Shown: positions 1 to 8,645 of the stretch, one piece after another
Layout: each line of letters starts with the position of its first letter
How positions within the stretch are numbered: position 1 is the first letter of the stretch
Assembly (NCBI GenBank): GCA_009773005.1
Contig: WOUT01000005.1
Coordinates: forward strand, 87,231 to 151,230
Direction of reading: 5' to 3'
Source: Chloroflexota bacterium
GTDB lineage: Bacteria; Chloroflexota; Anaerolineae; Anaerolineales; Anaerolineaceae
DNA length: 64,000 bases
Made by a program: the position numbers and the translations under genes
Notes under the pieces: generated by a model
Database searches by the model: none
Told to the model about the DNA's origin: nothing
The model's input: only the letters and a program-made list of their open reading frames with translations

Positions 1-497
1 CTGCCAAGCGGCTCACCGGTTCGATCATACACGTCGGCGAAGATGGTTATCTGATCCGCTCCGATTTGATGTCGATACTGGATGGCTTCAGCAGCGCAAC
101 CCTCAAGCAGCCCTTCTGTTTTTACCATCACCCCAATATATACCTTTAACCGAACGTATTGGGCGCCAATCGCCTGGGCTACAGCCAGCGGTTCTTTGGC
201 GCCGTGACCCATGAGACATATCCCAAGTTTTAATTGAGGAAATTCTTCCCGAATCGCAGTTCCAACCACTGCAACCCCGGCGATAACGTGGGGTGGAATC
301 GGTCGAACCACTGGATGATCGCCCAGATCCTGAAGATATAGACCATTTATCCCCGCTTTGACCGCCATCTCAGTATTTCGCAAAGCGTAATCGCGAATTT
401 CTGCCATGGTTTTCGCATCAGGGTGCCCGGAAGCCGGGAAAGGAGGCAAATGAAGGGCAGCGAGGATTGGCGGAGTTGGAAAATTAAATTCTGGCAT
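1..497 (-). CDS. BtpA/SgcQ-family TIM-barrel protein, 3' end outside window
   Basis: The first 165 residues are visible; the gene runs off the left edge. The N-terminus has the BtpA-type strand (ILAALHLPPFP), then a conserved GLYLQDLGDHP segment, a GAQYVRLKVYIG strand and ITIFADVYDRTG, in the order expected for the BtpA (PF03437) barrel. The family includes E. coli SgcQ, found with sugar genes of unknown pathway; BtpA itself was named for photosystem I assembly, which is unlikely to apply here. ATTAGGAGAGGTT precedes the ATG. It is the last visible gene of a leftward operon, 8 bp after the SIS gene. Substrate unknown; the setting suggests a phosphorylated sugar or nucleoside fragment. Confidence 0.8.
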   Translation of the reverse strand, partial: MPEFNFPTPPILAALHLPPFPASGHPDAKTMAEIRDYALRNTEMAVKAGINGLYLQDLGDHPVVRPIPPHVIAGVAVVGTAIREEFPQLKLGICLMGHGAKEPLAVAQAIGAQYVRLKVYIGVMVKTEGLLEGCAAEAIQYRHQIGADQITIFADVYDRTGEPLG

Positions 498-505
498 AAC
501 CTCTC

Positions 506-1660
506 CTAATCTAGAAATTCGAGTCCTAGTGTCTCACTCGTCCGGATGCGGCTGATACCCCCTCCACCTTCTTGGCTGCGCCCCCCTCCAAAATCACGGA
601 AGTAAGGTTCTTTGAGCAATTCCGCGCGGTACGCTGCGAAGAGGCTGGCAGGGATGGCGGAGATAACTGGCGAAAACATCTCGCGTATTCCATCTGCCAG
701 CGGGAGTTGAACATCAGCTTTTGAGAGAAATGCTGTCGCTGAAAGTGGGGCTGCGACAGCCACCCGGCGTCCGATTGCATGCGCTGCCGTGACAATTTCC
801 CCCGCCCGTGAAGCATCACGATCTCCCGAAGTCAGGATGAAAGTTGGAGTGGCAACCTTTTTGGCAAAATATTGCAGGTGAGCCCACTCCTCCGTATCCT
901 GACCCGTGGCCGGATCACCAGTGGCTTCAAGGATTTTCGCTGCTGAAAATAATGCGGAGGCATAATTTGGTCCGCTGCCACAAAATATAAATTCGTCTGC
1001 TTCCGACCAATCTTCAGCCAGTTTTTTAGTCAGAGCCTCATTTTTCCTGATCGTAAACTCGGCTGCATCCCCTAAAGCAGAAACTTCTATCCGCAATTTT
1101 TCAGCTTCATCCACGCTCAAACTACCACATTGTTCTCCGAAATGGATCGCAATCAGCAATAACCCCGCTTGATTTGCCACATATGAGCGCATTCCCGGGA
1201 TGATAATCCCGGCCGGGTCAGCAAACGGCGGCTGGGTCGTATCCACTATAAAATCGGCTGCTCTTGCAATCCGGCTGTTCGGAGCGGCAGTCAACGCCAG
1301 CGTCTTCGCTCCAGCTTTGCGCGCCAAAAGCAACCCCTCAACCGTTCGCGATACTTCACCTGAAACCGAAGCGCCGATCACCAGGCAGCGCTCCACATCA
1401 CGGAGGGTATCCGCGGTGTAGCGGGAAAATTGTAATGACGTCATGGCTTCAGTGGTAATTCCGGTCAATACTTTAAAAGCCAGCTGAGATCCGATCGAAG
1501 CATGGTGTGAGTCGCCACAACCAGTCAGATAGATGTGCTGAATGGAGCGGCAAAAATCTCCACTCAGGGTTCGCCGTATGTTATCGGTATAGGAAGGAAC
1601 TACGCCGCGGATCAGCTCAGGCAGACTTTGGATTTGCGCAACCATTGGGTTCATACTCAA
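506..1660 (-). CDS. Double-SIS-domain sugar-phosphate protein (GlmS/AgaS-like)
   Basis: This 384-residue protein has two SIS folds (roughly residues 30-180 and 210-340), like the isomerase half of GlmS, but no glutaminase domain. Phosphosugar-binding signatures are visible: YLTGCGDSHHAS near residue 45, IGASVSGEVSRT near 95, and FCGSGPNYASA with the EWAHLQYF region in the second half. Such stand-alone proteins are amino-sugar deaminases/isomerases or deglycases (AgaS, FrlB types). It lies 25 bp downstream of the PfkB kinase gene and 8 bp before the BtpA gene, so probably handles an intermediate of the same pathway. Exact substrate cannot be read from sequence. Confidence 0.8.
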   Translation of the reverse strand: MSMNPMVAQIQSLPELIRGVVPSYTDNIRRTLSGDFCRSIQHIYLTGCGDSHHASIGSQLAFKVLTGITTEAMTSLQFSRYTADTLRDVERCLVIGASVSGEVSRTVEGLLLARKAGAKTLALTAAPNSRIARAADFIVDTTQPPFADPAGIIIPGMRSYVANQAGLLLIAIHFGEQCGSLSVDEAEKLRIEVSALGDAAEFTIRKNEALTKKLAEDWSEADEFIFCGSGPNYASALFSAAKILEATGDPATGQDTEEWAHLQYFAKKVATPTFILTSGDRDASRAGEIVTAAHAIGRRVAVAAPLSATAFLSKADVQLPLADGIREMFSPVISAIPASLFAAYRAELLKEPYFRDFGGGRSQEGGGGISRIRTSETLGLEFLD

Positions 1661-1685
1661 TCACCTCTGACAGGAATACATTATT

Positions 1686-2699
1686 TCAGTCCTGCAACCG
1701 TTTGATTAATTCCTGAATTCGGGTTTTGTTTTCTCTCGTTTGGTTTTTTTCTGTGCTCAAAAATTGGATGATCTCCTGTTTGCCGGGTAACGCCGCTCCG
1801 GCTCCCCAGCGGGTTGCCGCTAACCCGCCCATTGCATTGGCAAGCAGTCCGGTTGTTTCCAGGCTCCACTTTTGGGATAACCCGAAAATCATCGCCGCGG
1901 TAAACGCATCCCCCGCGCCGGTGGTATCGACTGTTTTTACTTTAAAACCGGGGATGTGCACTTGTTTTTCGCGGGTAGTCAGTTGGCAGCCATTTTTACC
2001 TTGCTTCAATCCCACTATTTTAACTCCATGATCAACTAAAAAATTTACAGCATCAGAGACTGACCGAGTAGCGGCGATTGTGCAGGCTTCCGATTCTCCC
2101 AAGATCAGCAGCGTTAACTTGGGCAACATCCGAATCAAGGCGTCTCCCATTTTATAAGCAGGCTCCACCCCAATATCCAGAGTAATTCCAATCCCTTTTT
2201 CGCCAGCAATCTCTACAGCTTTCATCACCGCATCCGATTGTGGCCGCGTCAGGCAGGCATACCCACTGAGGTGCAGCATCGAAATATCGGCAAATGTTTC
2301 GGGCGTAATTTCAGAAGGATTTAACAACGCATTCGCCCCGCGGTAGGTGAACATCGTACGCTCACCATCCGGGGTAACTGCCAAAAAAGTAATACCCGTA
2401 GATTCGTTTTCTTCCCGTACAACCTGGTCAATGATCACCCCTTCACCTACAAGGGTTGCCAATATCTGCTGTGCCCATAGATCATTTCCAGTATGAGTAA
2501 TGAGACGGGGTTCGCATCCAAGGTGCGCTAACGCAACAGCCGTGTTGGATGCAGAGCCGCCTGTCTGTTTGACCATTTTTTCAGCAAGTCCATCTCCACC
2601 CTTTTCTGGATATGCAGGGATTTGCAGAAAAATATCCAGACATAGATCTCCGATCAAGGCTACTTTTATTACAATTTTTTTATTTTCCACGACAACCAT
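1686..2699 (-). CDS. PfkB-family carbohydrate/nucleoside kinase, likely pseudouridine kinase
   Basis: A 337-residue ribokinase-type kinase. The N-terminus has the substrate-binding pattern (LIGDLCLDIFLQIPAYPEKGG, then GGSASNTAVALAHLG), and the C-terminal half has DTTGAGDAFTAAMIFG with the catalytic Asp of the GAGD anion hole. Directly upstream in the same operon is the pseudouridine-5'-phosphate glycosidase gene, so phosphorylation of pseudouridine (PsuK/YeiC role) is the simplest reading; another nucleoside or sugar is possible because SIS and BtpA genes follow. The start ATG is followed by Val-Val-Val; a purine-rich stretch precedes it. Confidence 0.8.
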   Translation of the reverse strand: MVVVENKKIVIKVALIGDLCLDIFLQIPAYPEKGGDGLAEKMVKQTGGSASNTAVALAHLGCEPRLITHTGNDLWAQQILATLVGEGVIIDQVVREENESTGITFLAVTPDGERTMFTYRGANALLNPSEITPETFADISMLHLSGYACLTRPQSDAVMKAVEIAGEKGIGITLDIGVEPAYKMGDALIRMLPKLTLLILGESEACTIAATRSVSDAVNFLVDHGVKIVGLKQGKNGCQLTTREKQVHIPGFKVKTVDTTGAGDAFTAAMIFGLSQKWSLETTGLLANAMGGLAATRWGAGAALPGKQEIIQFLSTEKNQTRENKTRIQELIKRLQD

Positions 2700-2745
2700 G
2701 AGATTCTCTCTCTCAAGCTCAGGATTGCTTGCCTTTGTTAATTTC

Positions 2746-3594
2746 TTATTTGGTTGTTTTTTCTATCGCGAGCGCGATTTCACTTGCCAAGGCAGCATTG
2801 TTCTCCAACAAACGGCGATTTGAAATCACGGTTCTGCCGTTTGAATGCACTGCCATGCGTGAGAGCAGAAATGGAGTAACCTCTTTTCCGCTGACTCCGG
2901 ATTGCACTAAATCTAGTTGGGAAAGAGTGTTCCAGCTTTCCACTTCTTCAAATAAAAGCGCGTGTTCAAGCGGGATAGGATTGAATACCAGCACTGCATT
3001 TGTTAAACCCAAACTGCGGCTAGCGGCGAGTATTCCAGCGATCTCTTCCGGATTGTTTGCGCGGGGGATTGCAATTCCGCTGCTGCGCGAATAAAATGCT
3101 GGCATTTCATCCGTCTGATACCCCAAAACAGTGACGCCCAGAGATTCCAGCATCTCATAAGTTCCAGGCAGATCGAGAATTGCCTTTGGACCTGCGCTCA
3201 CAATCACAATCGAAGTCCGCGTAAGTTCAAATAAATCTTGAGAAACATCCCAGCGCCCGGGATGCACTCCTCCGATTCCTCCGGTGGCAAAAACCGAAAT
3301 TCCGTTCAGGTGAGCGAGGCGGGCAGTAGCGCTCACGGTGGTAGAAGCGCATGCTTTTTGCGCAATCATGATGGGCAGTTCGCGTACCCCCGCCTTGTAA
3401 ACGTGTTTTTCTTTTGCCATTCGCCGGATTTCATCAACCGTCAGACCGATTTTAATTTGTCCGTCCATGATTCCAATTGTTACCGGGCTTCCCCCGTGAT
3501 CAATTACAATTTTTTCGAGAGCGAACGCCGTTTCCACATTTTGAGGGAATGGAAGACCATGCGTTATCACTGTGGATTCTAATGCCACACGCAT
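2746..3594 (-). CDS. psuG: Pseudouridine-5'-phosphate glycosidase
   Basis: The protein (282 residues from the chosen start) matches the PsuG/YeiN family over its length: MRVALESTVITHGLPFPQN at the N-terminus, ACASTTVSATARLAH, FATGGIGGVHPG, VIVSAGPKAILDLPGTYEMLESLGV and FYSRSSG. The family reversibly splits pseudouridine 5'-phosphate into uracil and ribose 5-phosphate, in the cytoplasm and with a divalent metal. I chose the ATG at 3594 because TTAAGGAG lies 5-8 bp upstream; an in-frame start 12 codons earlier (3630) lacks a ribosome site. It is the first gene of the operon psuG-kinase-SIS-btpA and diverges from the RpiR regulator. Confidence 0.92.
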   Translation of the reverse strand: MRVALESTVITHGLPFPQNVETAFALEKIVIDHGGSPVTIGIMDGQIKIGLTVDEIRRMAKEKHVYKAGVRELPIMIAQKACASTTVSATARLAHLNGISVFATGGIGGVHPGRWDVSQDLFELTRTSIVIVSAGPKAILDLPGTYEMLESLGVTVLGYQTDEMPAFYSRSSGIAIPRANNPEEIAGILAASRSLGLTNAVLVFNPIPLEHALLFEEVESWNTLSQLDLVQSGVSGKEVTPFLLSRMAVHSNGRTVISNRRLLENNAALASEIALAIEKTTK

Positions 3595-3700
3595 TTTTAA
3601 CTCCTTAAAGTTAGTGATTTGAAAATTCAATTAGAACACGAAGATCAAGGCTCGCACAGAATAGCGGCTTCCGTTTTTAAACAGTTTCGTAATTTACATC

Positions 3701-3729
3701 TTGCAATTTATGATAACTTATACTAGAAT
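3701..3729 (+). promoter_or_regulatory. Probable promoter of the rpiR-type regulator gene
   Basis: TTGCAA (3701-3706) and TAGAAT (3724-3729) are 17 bp apart on the plus strand. The -10 box overlaps the -10 of the divergent psuG promoter by two bases, so the two polymerase sites should compete. Confidence 0.5.
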
Positions 3730-3755
3730 TATAGCAGTACCATGCATTATGTCAA
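3728..3755 (-). promoter_or_regulatory. Sigma-70 consensus promoter of the psuG operon
   Basis: On the minus strand TTGACA (3755-3750) and TATAAT (3733-3728) are separated by 16 bp: both hexamers match the housekeeping consensus exactly. The predicted transcript starts about 120 bp before psuG. Confidence 0.75.
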
Positions 3756-3760
3756 TAGAT

Positions 3761-3776
3761 GTTGTGTTACCACAAC
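3761..3776. promoter_or_regulatory. Inverted repeat, likely RpiR-type operator
   Basis: GTTGTG-TTAC-CACAAC, a perfect 6-bp inverted repeat with a 4-bp spacer. It abuts the upstream side of the psuG -35 box and lies about 25-40 bp downstream of the predicted start of the regulator transcript, a position suited to control of both genes. Assignment to the regulator is by position only. Confidence 0.45.
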
Positions 3777-3832
3777 GGACTGCAAAATTATATAAGGCAT
3801 ATTTTACTCCTCGCATTAATTAGAGGTGGGGA

Positions 3833-4693
3833 ATGATTGAAACGAAAACAAACGAAAAAATAAATGCCATTACCAAAATTCGATCTCGTACGCTGGCGCT
3901 CTCCGAATCAGAGCGAAGAGTCGCCTCCTGGATTTTGGATCATGCCGATAAAGTTCTCTATCTTTCAATGTCGCAAATTGCGCAGGAATGCGAGGTCAGC
4001 GATACAACTGTCTTGCGTATGTGCCGCAACGCTGGCTTTATCGGCTTCACGGATCTGAAACTTTCACTGGCGCAGGATATGGCCAGCCCAACCCAATTGA
4101 TTCATGAAAGCATCATTCCTTCTGACGATCCGTTAACCATCGTTCAAAAAGTATTCACGTCCAATATTCAAGCGCTATACGATACACTCGAAATCCTGGA
4201 TGAAGCCACGTTGAATAAGACAATCCAATTAATTGAAAACGCCAGACACATCCTGATCGCCGGCGTCGGCGGATCATCAATTATTGCCCAAAACCTTTAT
4301 CAACGACTTTTTCGCCTGGGCATCCCTTGTGATGCTCCATTGGATGTTCAACTACAAATCATGCATTCCACCCTGTTAATGCCCGGCGATCTGGCAATTG
4401 CCGTTTCTTATTCCGGCAGCACAAAAGATATGGACCTCGTCTTTAGTGAAGCCAAACGAAATGGCGCGTCGACGATCTTGATCACCGGGAATATGAAATC
4501 CAAATTAGCCGATCAAGCAGATTTAGTACTCGTTAGTGTCTCTCATGAAATCCGCAGTGAACCAGTCGCTGCCCGTAATGCTCAACTGACCTTGGTGGAT
4601 TCAATCTTCATCCTCTACTCTTTCCTGCATATGGATCAGTCTTTGGCAGTTGAAAAGAAAATTGCCAACTCGGTTGTGTCAAAATCTTATTAA
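3833..4693 (+). CDS. MurR/RpiR-family transcriptional regulator
   Basis: 286 residues: an N-terminal RpiR helix-turn-helix (about 10-85, with LSESERRVASWILDHA and SDTTVLRMCRNAGFIGFTDLK) and a C-terminal SIS domain (about 120-255; HILIAGVGGSSIIAQNL, IAVSYSGSTKDM). Members sense a phosphosugar through the SIS fold and control nearby catabolic genes. It diverges from psuG, so the likely effector is an intermediate of that operon. The ATG follows GAGGTGGGGA at normal spacing. The TrpF-like gene starts 8 bp after its stop, so the two are co-transcribed. Confidence 0.88.
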   Translation: MIETKTNEKINAITKIRSRTLALSESERRVASWILDHADKVLYLSMSQIAQECEVSDTTVLRMCRNAGFIGFTDLKLSLAQDMASPTQLIHESIIPSDDPLTIVQKVFTSNIQALYDTLEILDEATLNKTIQLIENARHILIAGVGGSSIIAQNLYQRLFRLGIPCDAPLDVQLQIMHSTLLMPGDLAIAVSYSGSTKDMDLVFSEAKRNGASTILITGNMKSKLADQADLVLVSVSHEIRSEPVAARNAQLTLVDSIFILYSFLHMDQSLAVEKKIANSVVSKSY

Positions 4694-4701
4694 AAGGGTA
4701 G

Positions 4702-5397
4702 ATGATGATTATTCAAATCTATACGGTTCAGACGCCGGAAGAAGGGGTTGCCTTGGCACAGGCGGGCGTCAATCACATTGGGATCACTCCTTCAGCTATT
4801 GGACTGCCGGGAGAAGTGAGTAACCAAACCGCGAAGAGAATATTTGAGAGGATCGGGAATCAAGCGGTAAAAGTTGCGCTTTCAGTGGATTCTGATCTCT
4901 CAAAAATCGTGGCGATGGTTCAAATTGTCAAACCCAATATCCTGCATCTCTGCGGAGATGTAAAATTGATGACCCCTGAGAAGGTTGCTGAATTGCGAAA
5001 ACTTCTTCCTCCGATCAAAATTATGCAAGCAGTACCAGTTGTAAACCAGAAAGCGATCGAAATTGCGAAGGAATATCAAGAAGTAGTTGATTTTTTGATC
5101 CTTGATTCGGTCTCAGAGGATATCGGTGGTATCGGCGCTGCTGGTTTCACTCATGATTGGAAGGTTAGCCGTGAAATCGTTTGTCAATCTCGCCTACCAG
5201 TGATTCTGGCTGGCGGGCTTTCTCCTGAAAACGTTGCAGAAGCTATTCGAGTTGTTCGTCCATGGGGAGTGGACTCTCTCACGCACACGAATCAACCTCT
5301 TGGCGAAGGAAAATTTAGAAAGTCTCTCGAACGCGTAAGGTTGTTCATTGAAGCTGCCCACGCTGCTGATCAGAAATTAGCTTCTCAGTCAACATAA
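4702..5397 (+). CDS. Phosphoribosylanthranilate-isomerase-like TIM barrel
   Basis: 231 residues resembling TrpF: an N-terminal strand with IQIYTVQTPEEGVALAQAGVNHIGI, VDFLILDSV in the middle and the phosphate-grip strand LPVILAGGLSPENVAEAI, followed by WGVDSLTHTN where TrpF usually has GVDVSSG. No other trp genes are near, and it is co-transcribed with an RpiR regulator opposite the pseudouridine operon. A tryptophan role is therefore doubtful; a phosphoribosyl or similar sugar-phosphate isomerase is more likely. Two consecutive ATGs (4702, 4705) are possible starts. Confidence 0.65.
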   Translation: MMIIQIYTVQTPEEGVALAQAGVNHIGITPSAIGLPGEVSNQTAKRIFERIGNQAVKVALSVDSDLSKIVAMVQIVKPNILHLCGDVKLMTPEKVAELRKLLPPIKIMQAVPVVNQKAIEIAKEYQEVVDFLILDSVSEDIGGIGAAGFTHDWKVSREIVCQSRLPVILAGGLSPENVAEAIRVVRPWGVDSLTHTNQPLGEGKFRKSLERVRLFIEAAHAADQKLASQST

Positions 5398-5569
5398 TCG
5401 ATAAATAGACTCATCGCTTTTTTTAAAATAAGGGGTGATTCCAAAAAAAAGGCAATGCCTTTTGGGACAAGTTCCTTATGGTTCGAATCATCGCAAAGAG
5501 CTTATGATGCAGTAAAATGGGATTGCCGAATGGAATGACAGAAACTGGCAGCCCTATCCTAATTCAGAT

Positions 5570-6673
5570 ATGCGAGATTATCAAATGCGTGAAGTTACAT
5601 CAGCGATCAAAAGTTGGCAAAAGCAAGGAAAAGCCATCGCAATCGCAACTATTGTGAAAGTGGAAGGTACGCCTCTTCGCCCACTGGGTTCAAAAATGGT
5701 TGTTACTTCGGATAAACAAATTGCCGGATCAATAACTGGCGGTTGCATTGAAGGTGGTATATACGAAGAAGCCCAAACTGTGATAAAGAGTTGCCAACCC
5801 AAGCTGCTTCATTTTGGGCTGTTAAATGATGAATCACCCTGGGAAATCGGATTAAGTTGCGGAAGTTCGATAGATGTTTTTATTGAGCCACTGGATTCCC
5901 CCGTTTGGAAAGAAATCTACCCGGTTTTGGAAACGAGCCTCAGTAAAAACCAATTGATGGCAATTGGAACAATACTCTCAGGAGCGAAACTTGGAAGCAA
6001 ATTGGTCGTCTGGCCTAATGGTGACGTTCACGGCAGCTTGGGGAGCCAAGTCTTGGATAAGCAAGCTGTCGAATGGATGAAACAACAATTATTGGTTCAA
6101 GGTTCCAGTTCGATGACATTTGACGAGGCAGGCGCCCAGGTTGAAGTTTTTGTGGATGTGATTACTACCCCGGCGCGATTGGTAATAGTAGGCGCAGTTC
6201 ATATCGCAATTCCCCTGGTTTCGATGGCCAAGATACTTGGTTTTCACACTATCGTGATCGATCCGCGTTCCGCATTTGCGACACGCGAGCGCTTCCCGCA
6301 TGTGGATGAATTGGTTACTGAGTGGCCCTCGACTGCACTGGAAAAACTTCGACCCGATGAATGCACTTATATTGCCGTTCTAAGCCACGATGATAAATTG
6401 GATAACCCCGCGCTCCAGGTCGCGCTGGCGAGCCCAGCTCGATATGTCGGTATTTTGGGTACCCATAAAAATATTCCCAAACGTCTAAATGAACTGAGAG
6501 ATCTTGGCGTCACTGAAGAGCAATTAAGCCGCCTTCATGCCCCGATTGGTCTTAAATTGGGCGCAATCCAACCTGAGGAAATTGCGCTTTCTGTTCTGGC
6601 AGAAATTGTCGCCGCAAAACACGGATTGTCAAAAATTCAGGAAAACCCGGTTAAATCAACCTTCTCTCATTAA
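5570..6673 (+). CDS. XdhC/CoxI-family molybdenum hydroxylase maturation protein
   Basis: 367 residues. The N-terminal XdhC_CoxI part shows GSKMVVTSDKQIAGSITGGCIEGGIYEEAQ and IGLSCGSSIDVFIEP, both with conserved Cys; the C-terminal XdhC Rossmann part (about 205-345) has RLVIVGAVHIAIPLVSMAKILGFHTIVIDPR and YVGILGTHKN. XdhC proteins carry molybdenum cofactor and help insert the sulfurated form into xanthine-dehydrogenase-type enzymes. The nearby yqeC and yqeB genes on the other strand point to the same process. Start choice between 5570 and the ATG at 5585 is open; neither has a clear ribosome site. Confidence 0.87.
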   Translation: MRDYQMREVTSAIKSWQKQGKAIAIATIVKVEGTPLRPLGSKMVVTSDKQIAGSITGGCIEGGIYEEAQTVIKSCQPKLLHFGLLNDESPWEIGLSCGSSIDVFIEPLDSPVWKEIYPVLETSLSKNQLMAIGTILSGAKLGSKLVVWPNGDVHGSLGSQVLDKQAVEWMKQQLLVQGSSSMTFDEAGAQVEVFVDVITTPARLVIVGAVHIAIPLVSMAKILGFHTIVIDPRSAFATRERFPHVDELVTEWPSTALEKLRPDECTYIAVLSHDDKLDNPALQVALASPARYVGILGTHKNIPKRLNELRDLGVTEEQLSRLHAPIGLKLGAIQPEEIALSVLAEIVAAKHGLSKIQENPVKSTFSH

Positions 6674-6924
6674 CCATAAAATCGTGAGCAGCAAGCAACC
6701 GTATTGAATTATCGAAATTTATTCCCTCAATAACAAGGATTTGGTTTGAAATTTTTTTCTATTGATTGAAATAAAAAAGTCAGCCAATCTTATTGACCAT
6801 CATGAAATTTCGCCCTGGAATTCTCTAGGTTGAACCAGTTCCAAAATATCTTGTCTGAACAGGATGACTCCCAACCGATTGAATCGCCCTTAACGGTAAT
6901 CTAAGAGGAAATGCTCTCTTATGA

Positions 6925-7677
6925 TTAAACTCTTGAATAACGCTCAAGGGCGTGCGGCGCCTTGCGCAGACTGCCGATGATGACCTTGTCAAACCCCCCG
7001 TCCAATAATTTCGGAACGACTTTTCTTGCTTCGGCCAGTATTTCTACGTTATCAGCCTGGTTAATAAGCGCCACTTTTTGAGCTTGGATCGGGATATTTT
7101 TTAGTCCCCCTGCCGGATGGACCAGCATGTCACCCACGCTTTCAATGGTTATGATTTCGCCTTCTTTCAAATGCGTAATCCTCGCAAAATATTCTGGGCG
7201 GTGCACCCATTGGTGGTTGAACGGCTTGCCCAATACAGAGAGACCAACGACTACGATCACGTGGTCCACCCACAATGGAATGGCAGGTTCATGCTCAGCC
7301 GGGGCTTTTACAGGAAATGACCGTGCACCATCCGCCTCAATAAAAAGTGAGATTTTTTCCTTGTCAGCAATTTTAGTTAGCTTCTCAAGGATTTCTGAAA
7401 CTGGTCCGTTCACTCGATTATCTTTCGTATAGGGGCCTGTGATCAGTGTGACCTTTTGGTTTTTGTATTGCTCTATCTCTAGCTCCTCAATGGTATTTAC
7501 AAAAAAGTGTCTGTCTGCCAGGTCTAATTGGTCAGTTCCAAAATGAGTGGTTGTCGTCACCCAGGCAAGACCATCAACCTGGTTGGCTAATTGGAAAAGT
7601 GACGTTGTCTTTCCTCCTGCTCCTACAATCGCGACCCGGGCAGGGAGTTCGGGTTTAAGCGCCTCAATTAGATTCAA
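6925..7677 (-). CDS. yqeC: YqeC-type accessory protein for selenium-dependent hydroxylase
   Basis: 250 residues with an N-terminal P-loop (VAIVGAGGKTTSLFQLA), WVTTTTHFG and LFIEADGARSFPVKAPAEHEPAIP, the signature of the YqeC family linked to selenium-dependent molybdenum hydroxylases. The best start is TTG at 7677, six bases after GAGGA; there is no nearby ATG. It lies 15 bp downstream of yqeB in the same transcript. The biochemical step is not established; a nucleotide-dependent step in selenium or cofactor handling is the usual proposal from co-occurrence. Confidence 0.83.
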   Translation of the reverse strand: MNLIEALKPELPARVAIVGAGGKTTSLFQLANQVDGLAWVTTTTHFGTDQLDLADRHFFVNTIEELEIEQYKNQKVTLITGPYTKDNRVNGPVSEILEKLTKIADKEKISLFIEADGARSFPVKAPAEHEPAIPLWVDHVIVVVGLSVLGKPFNHQWVHRPEYFARITHLKEGEIITIESVGDMLVHPAGGLKNIPIQAQKVALINQADNVEILAEARKVVPKLLDGGFDKVIIGSLRKAPHALERYSRV

Positions 7678-7692
7678 TGTCAGTCCTCAAAA

Positions 7693-8505
7693 CTACTGGT
7701 TTGGTAGAACTGTGAGGATAACTTCCATCACTCCGCTTCCAACTGCCAACGCCTTGTCGGAAACCAGATAACATGAACTTATATCACAACGAGGGTCTAA
7801 ATCACCTATTTTCATCCCGCTTTCGACAACAAGTCCACCCTGAATTAACCCTCGGATGACACCCTTAAACCTTGAAAAAACTGGTTCCTCGTCGACAGAG
7901 GCAATGAGTGCCCCTGCTTCGACCAGATCACCAATTTGTGTGTTCACCGACAGGATTCCGTCTTTTGGAGCATATAAAACCCGCTCCACGCCAAAACCAT
8001 TAACCACTTCAGGGATGCCGTTGTCTGGTTCAGCGCACCCTTCCCAATAAACTCGTCCAAGATTTTGGCCACGCTTCGTCTCCACAACGGCATGGCAATT
8101 TTCTCCAGCGGTAAAACCCGGTCCCAAACCGATCACGCAAGGAGCAGCATTGATCTGTTGGTCTGATACTGCCTTGGTCATACGTCCATCGACCAAACCT
8201 GACAAGACAAAATCAAGACTGGTCTCGGATTTTGGGTCAACCAATATCGCAACGTTCCCATCTTTCATAAACCGACTGGCTTCAACCGAGGACGAGGCAA
8301 GCTTTCCGACAACCTCTTCCACCTGACAGAAACCATCGAACACTGCTTGAGCAAAAGAAACCCTTCTCCGTACCATTACTGGAGCAGGAAGTTCTGTTAT
8401 AACAATTTGGAACCCGGCTCTATACAACCTGAGAGCAACACCGCTGGCCAGGTCACCCCCACCACGAATCATGATGGTTGGCGCATCGACTTCATTAACA
8501 TTCAT
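7693..8505 (-). CDS. yqeB: YqeB/EF2563-type selenium-dependent hydroxylase maturation protein
   Basis: 270 residues. The N-terminus IMIRGGGDLASGVALRLYRAGFQIVITELPAPVMVRRRVSFAQAV is the family signature (Rossmann-like glycine loop), followed by CVIGLGPGFTAGENCHAVVETKRG. In known genomes this family travels with YqeC and the labile-selenium hydroxylases. It is the first gene of the yqeB-yqeC pair. No hydroxylase structural gene is in this window, so the client enzyme must be elsewhere. Confidence 0.85.
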   Translation of the reverse strand: MNVNEVDAPTIMIRGGGDLASGVALRLYRAGFQIVITELPAPVMVRRRVSFAQAVFDGFCQVEEVVGKLASSSVEASRFMKDGNVAILVDPKSETSLDFVLSGLVDGRMTKAVSDQQINAAPCVIGLGPGFTAGENCHAVVETKRGQNLGRVYWEGCAEPDNGIPEVVNGFGVERVLYAPKDGILSVNTQIGDLVEAGALIASVDEEPVFSRFKGVIRGLIQGGLVVESGMKIGDLDPRCDISSCYLVSDKALAVGSGVMEVILTVLPNQ

Positions 8506-8614
8506 GCCTGGAATTATACATCTTCAAAGTTGTCAGCGGCGGACGTTCATATCAATCGCTGAAAACATATTGGGTACGAGGTAAGGTCTTATTTACTTGT
8601 ATGCTAAAAGAATC

Positions 8615-8631
8615 AGCCTATTTGGTAGGCT
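8615..8631 (-). terminator. Hairpin after the 8646-9650 gene
   Basis: AGCCTA-5 bp-TAGGCT stem; on the minus strand it is followed by GATTCTTTT. It sits 15 bp past the stop codon of the leftward gene. Confidence 0.5.
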
Positions 8632-8645
8632 GTAATTTATGTTTT

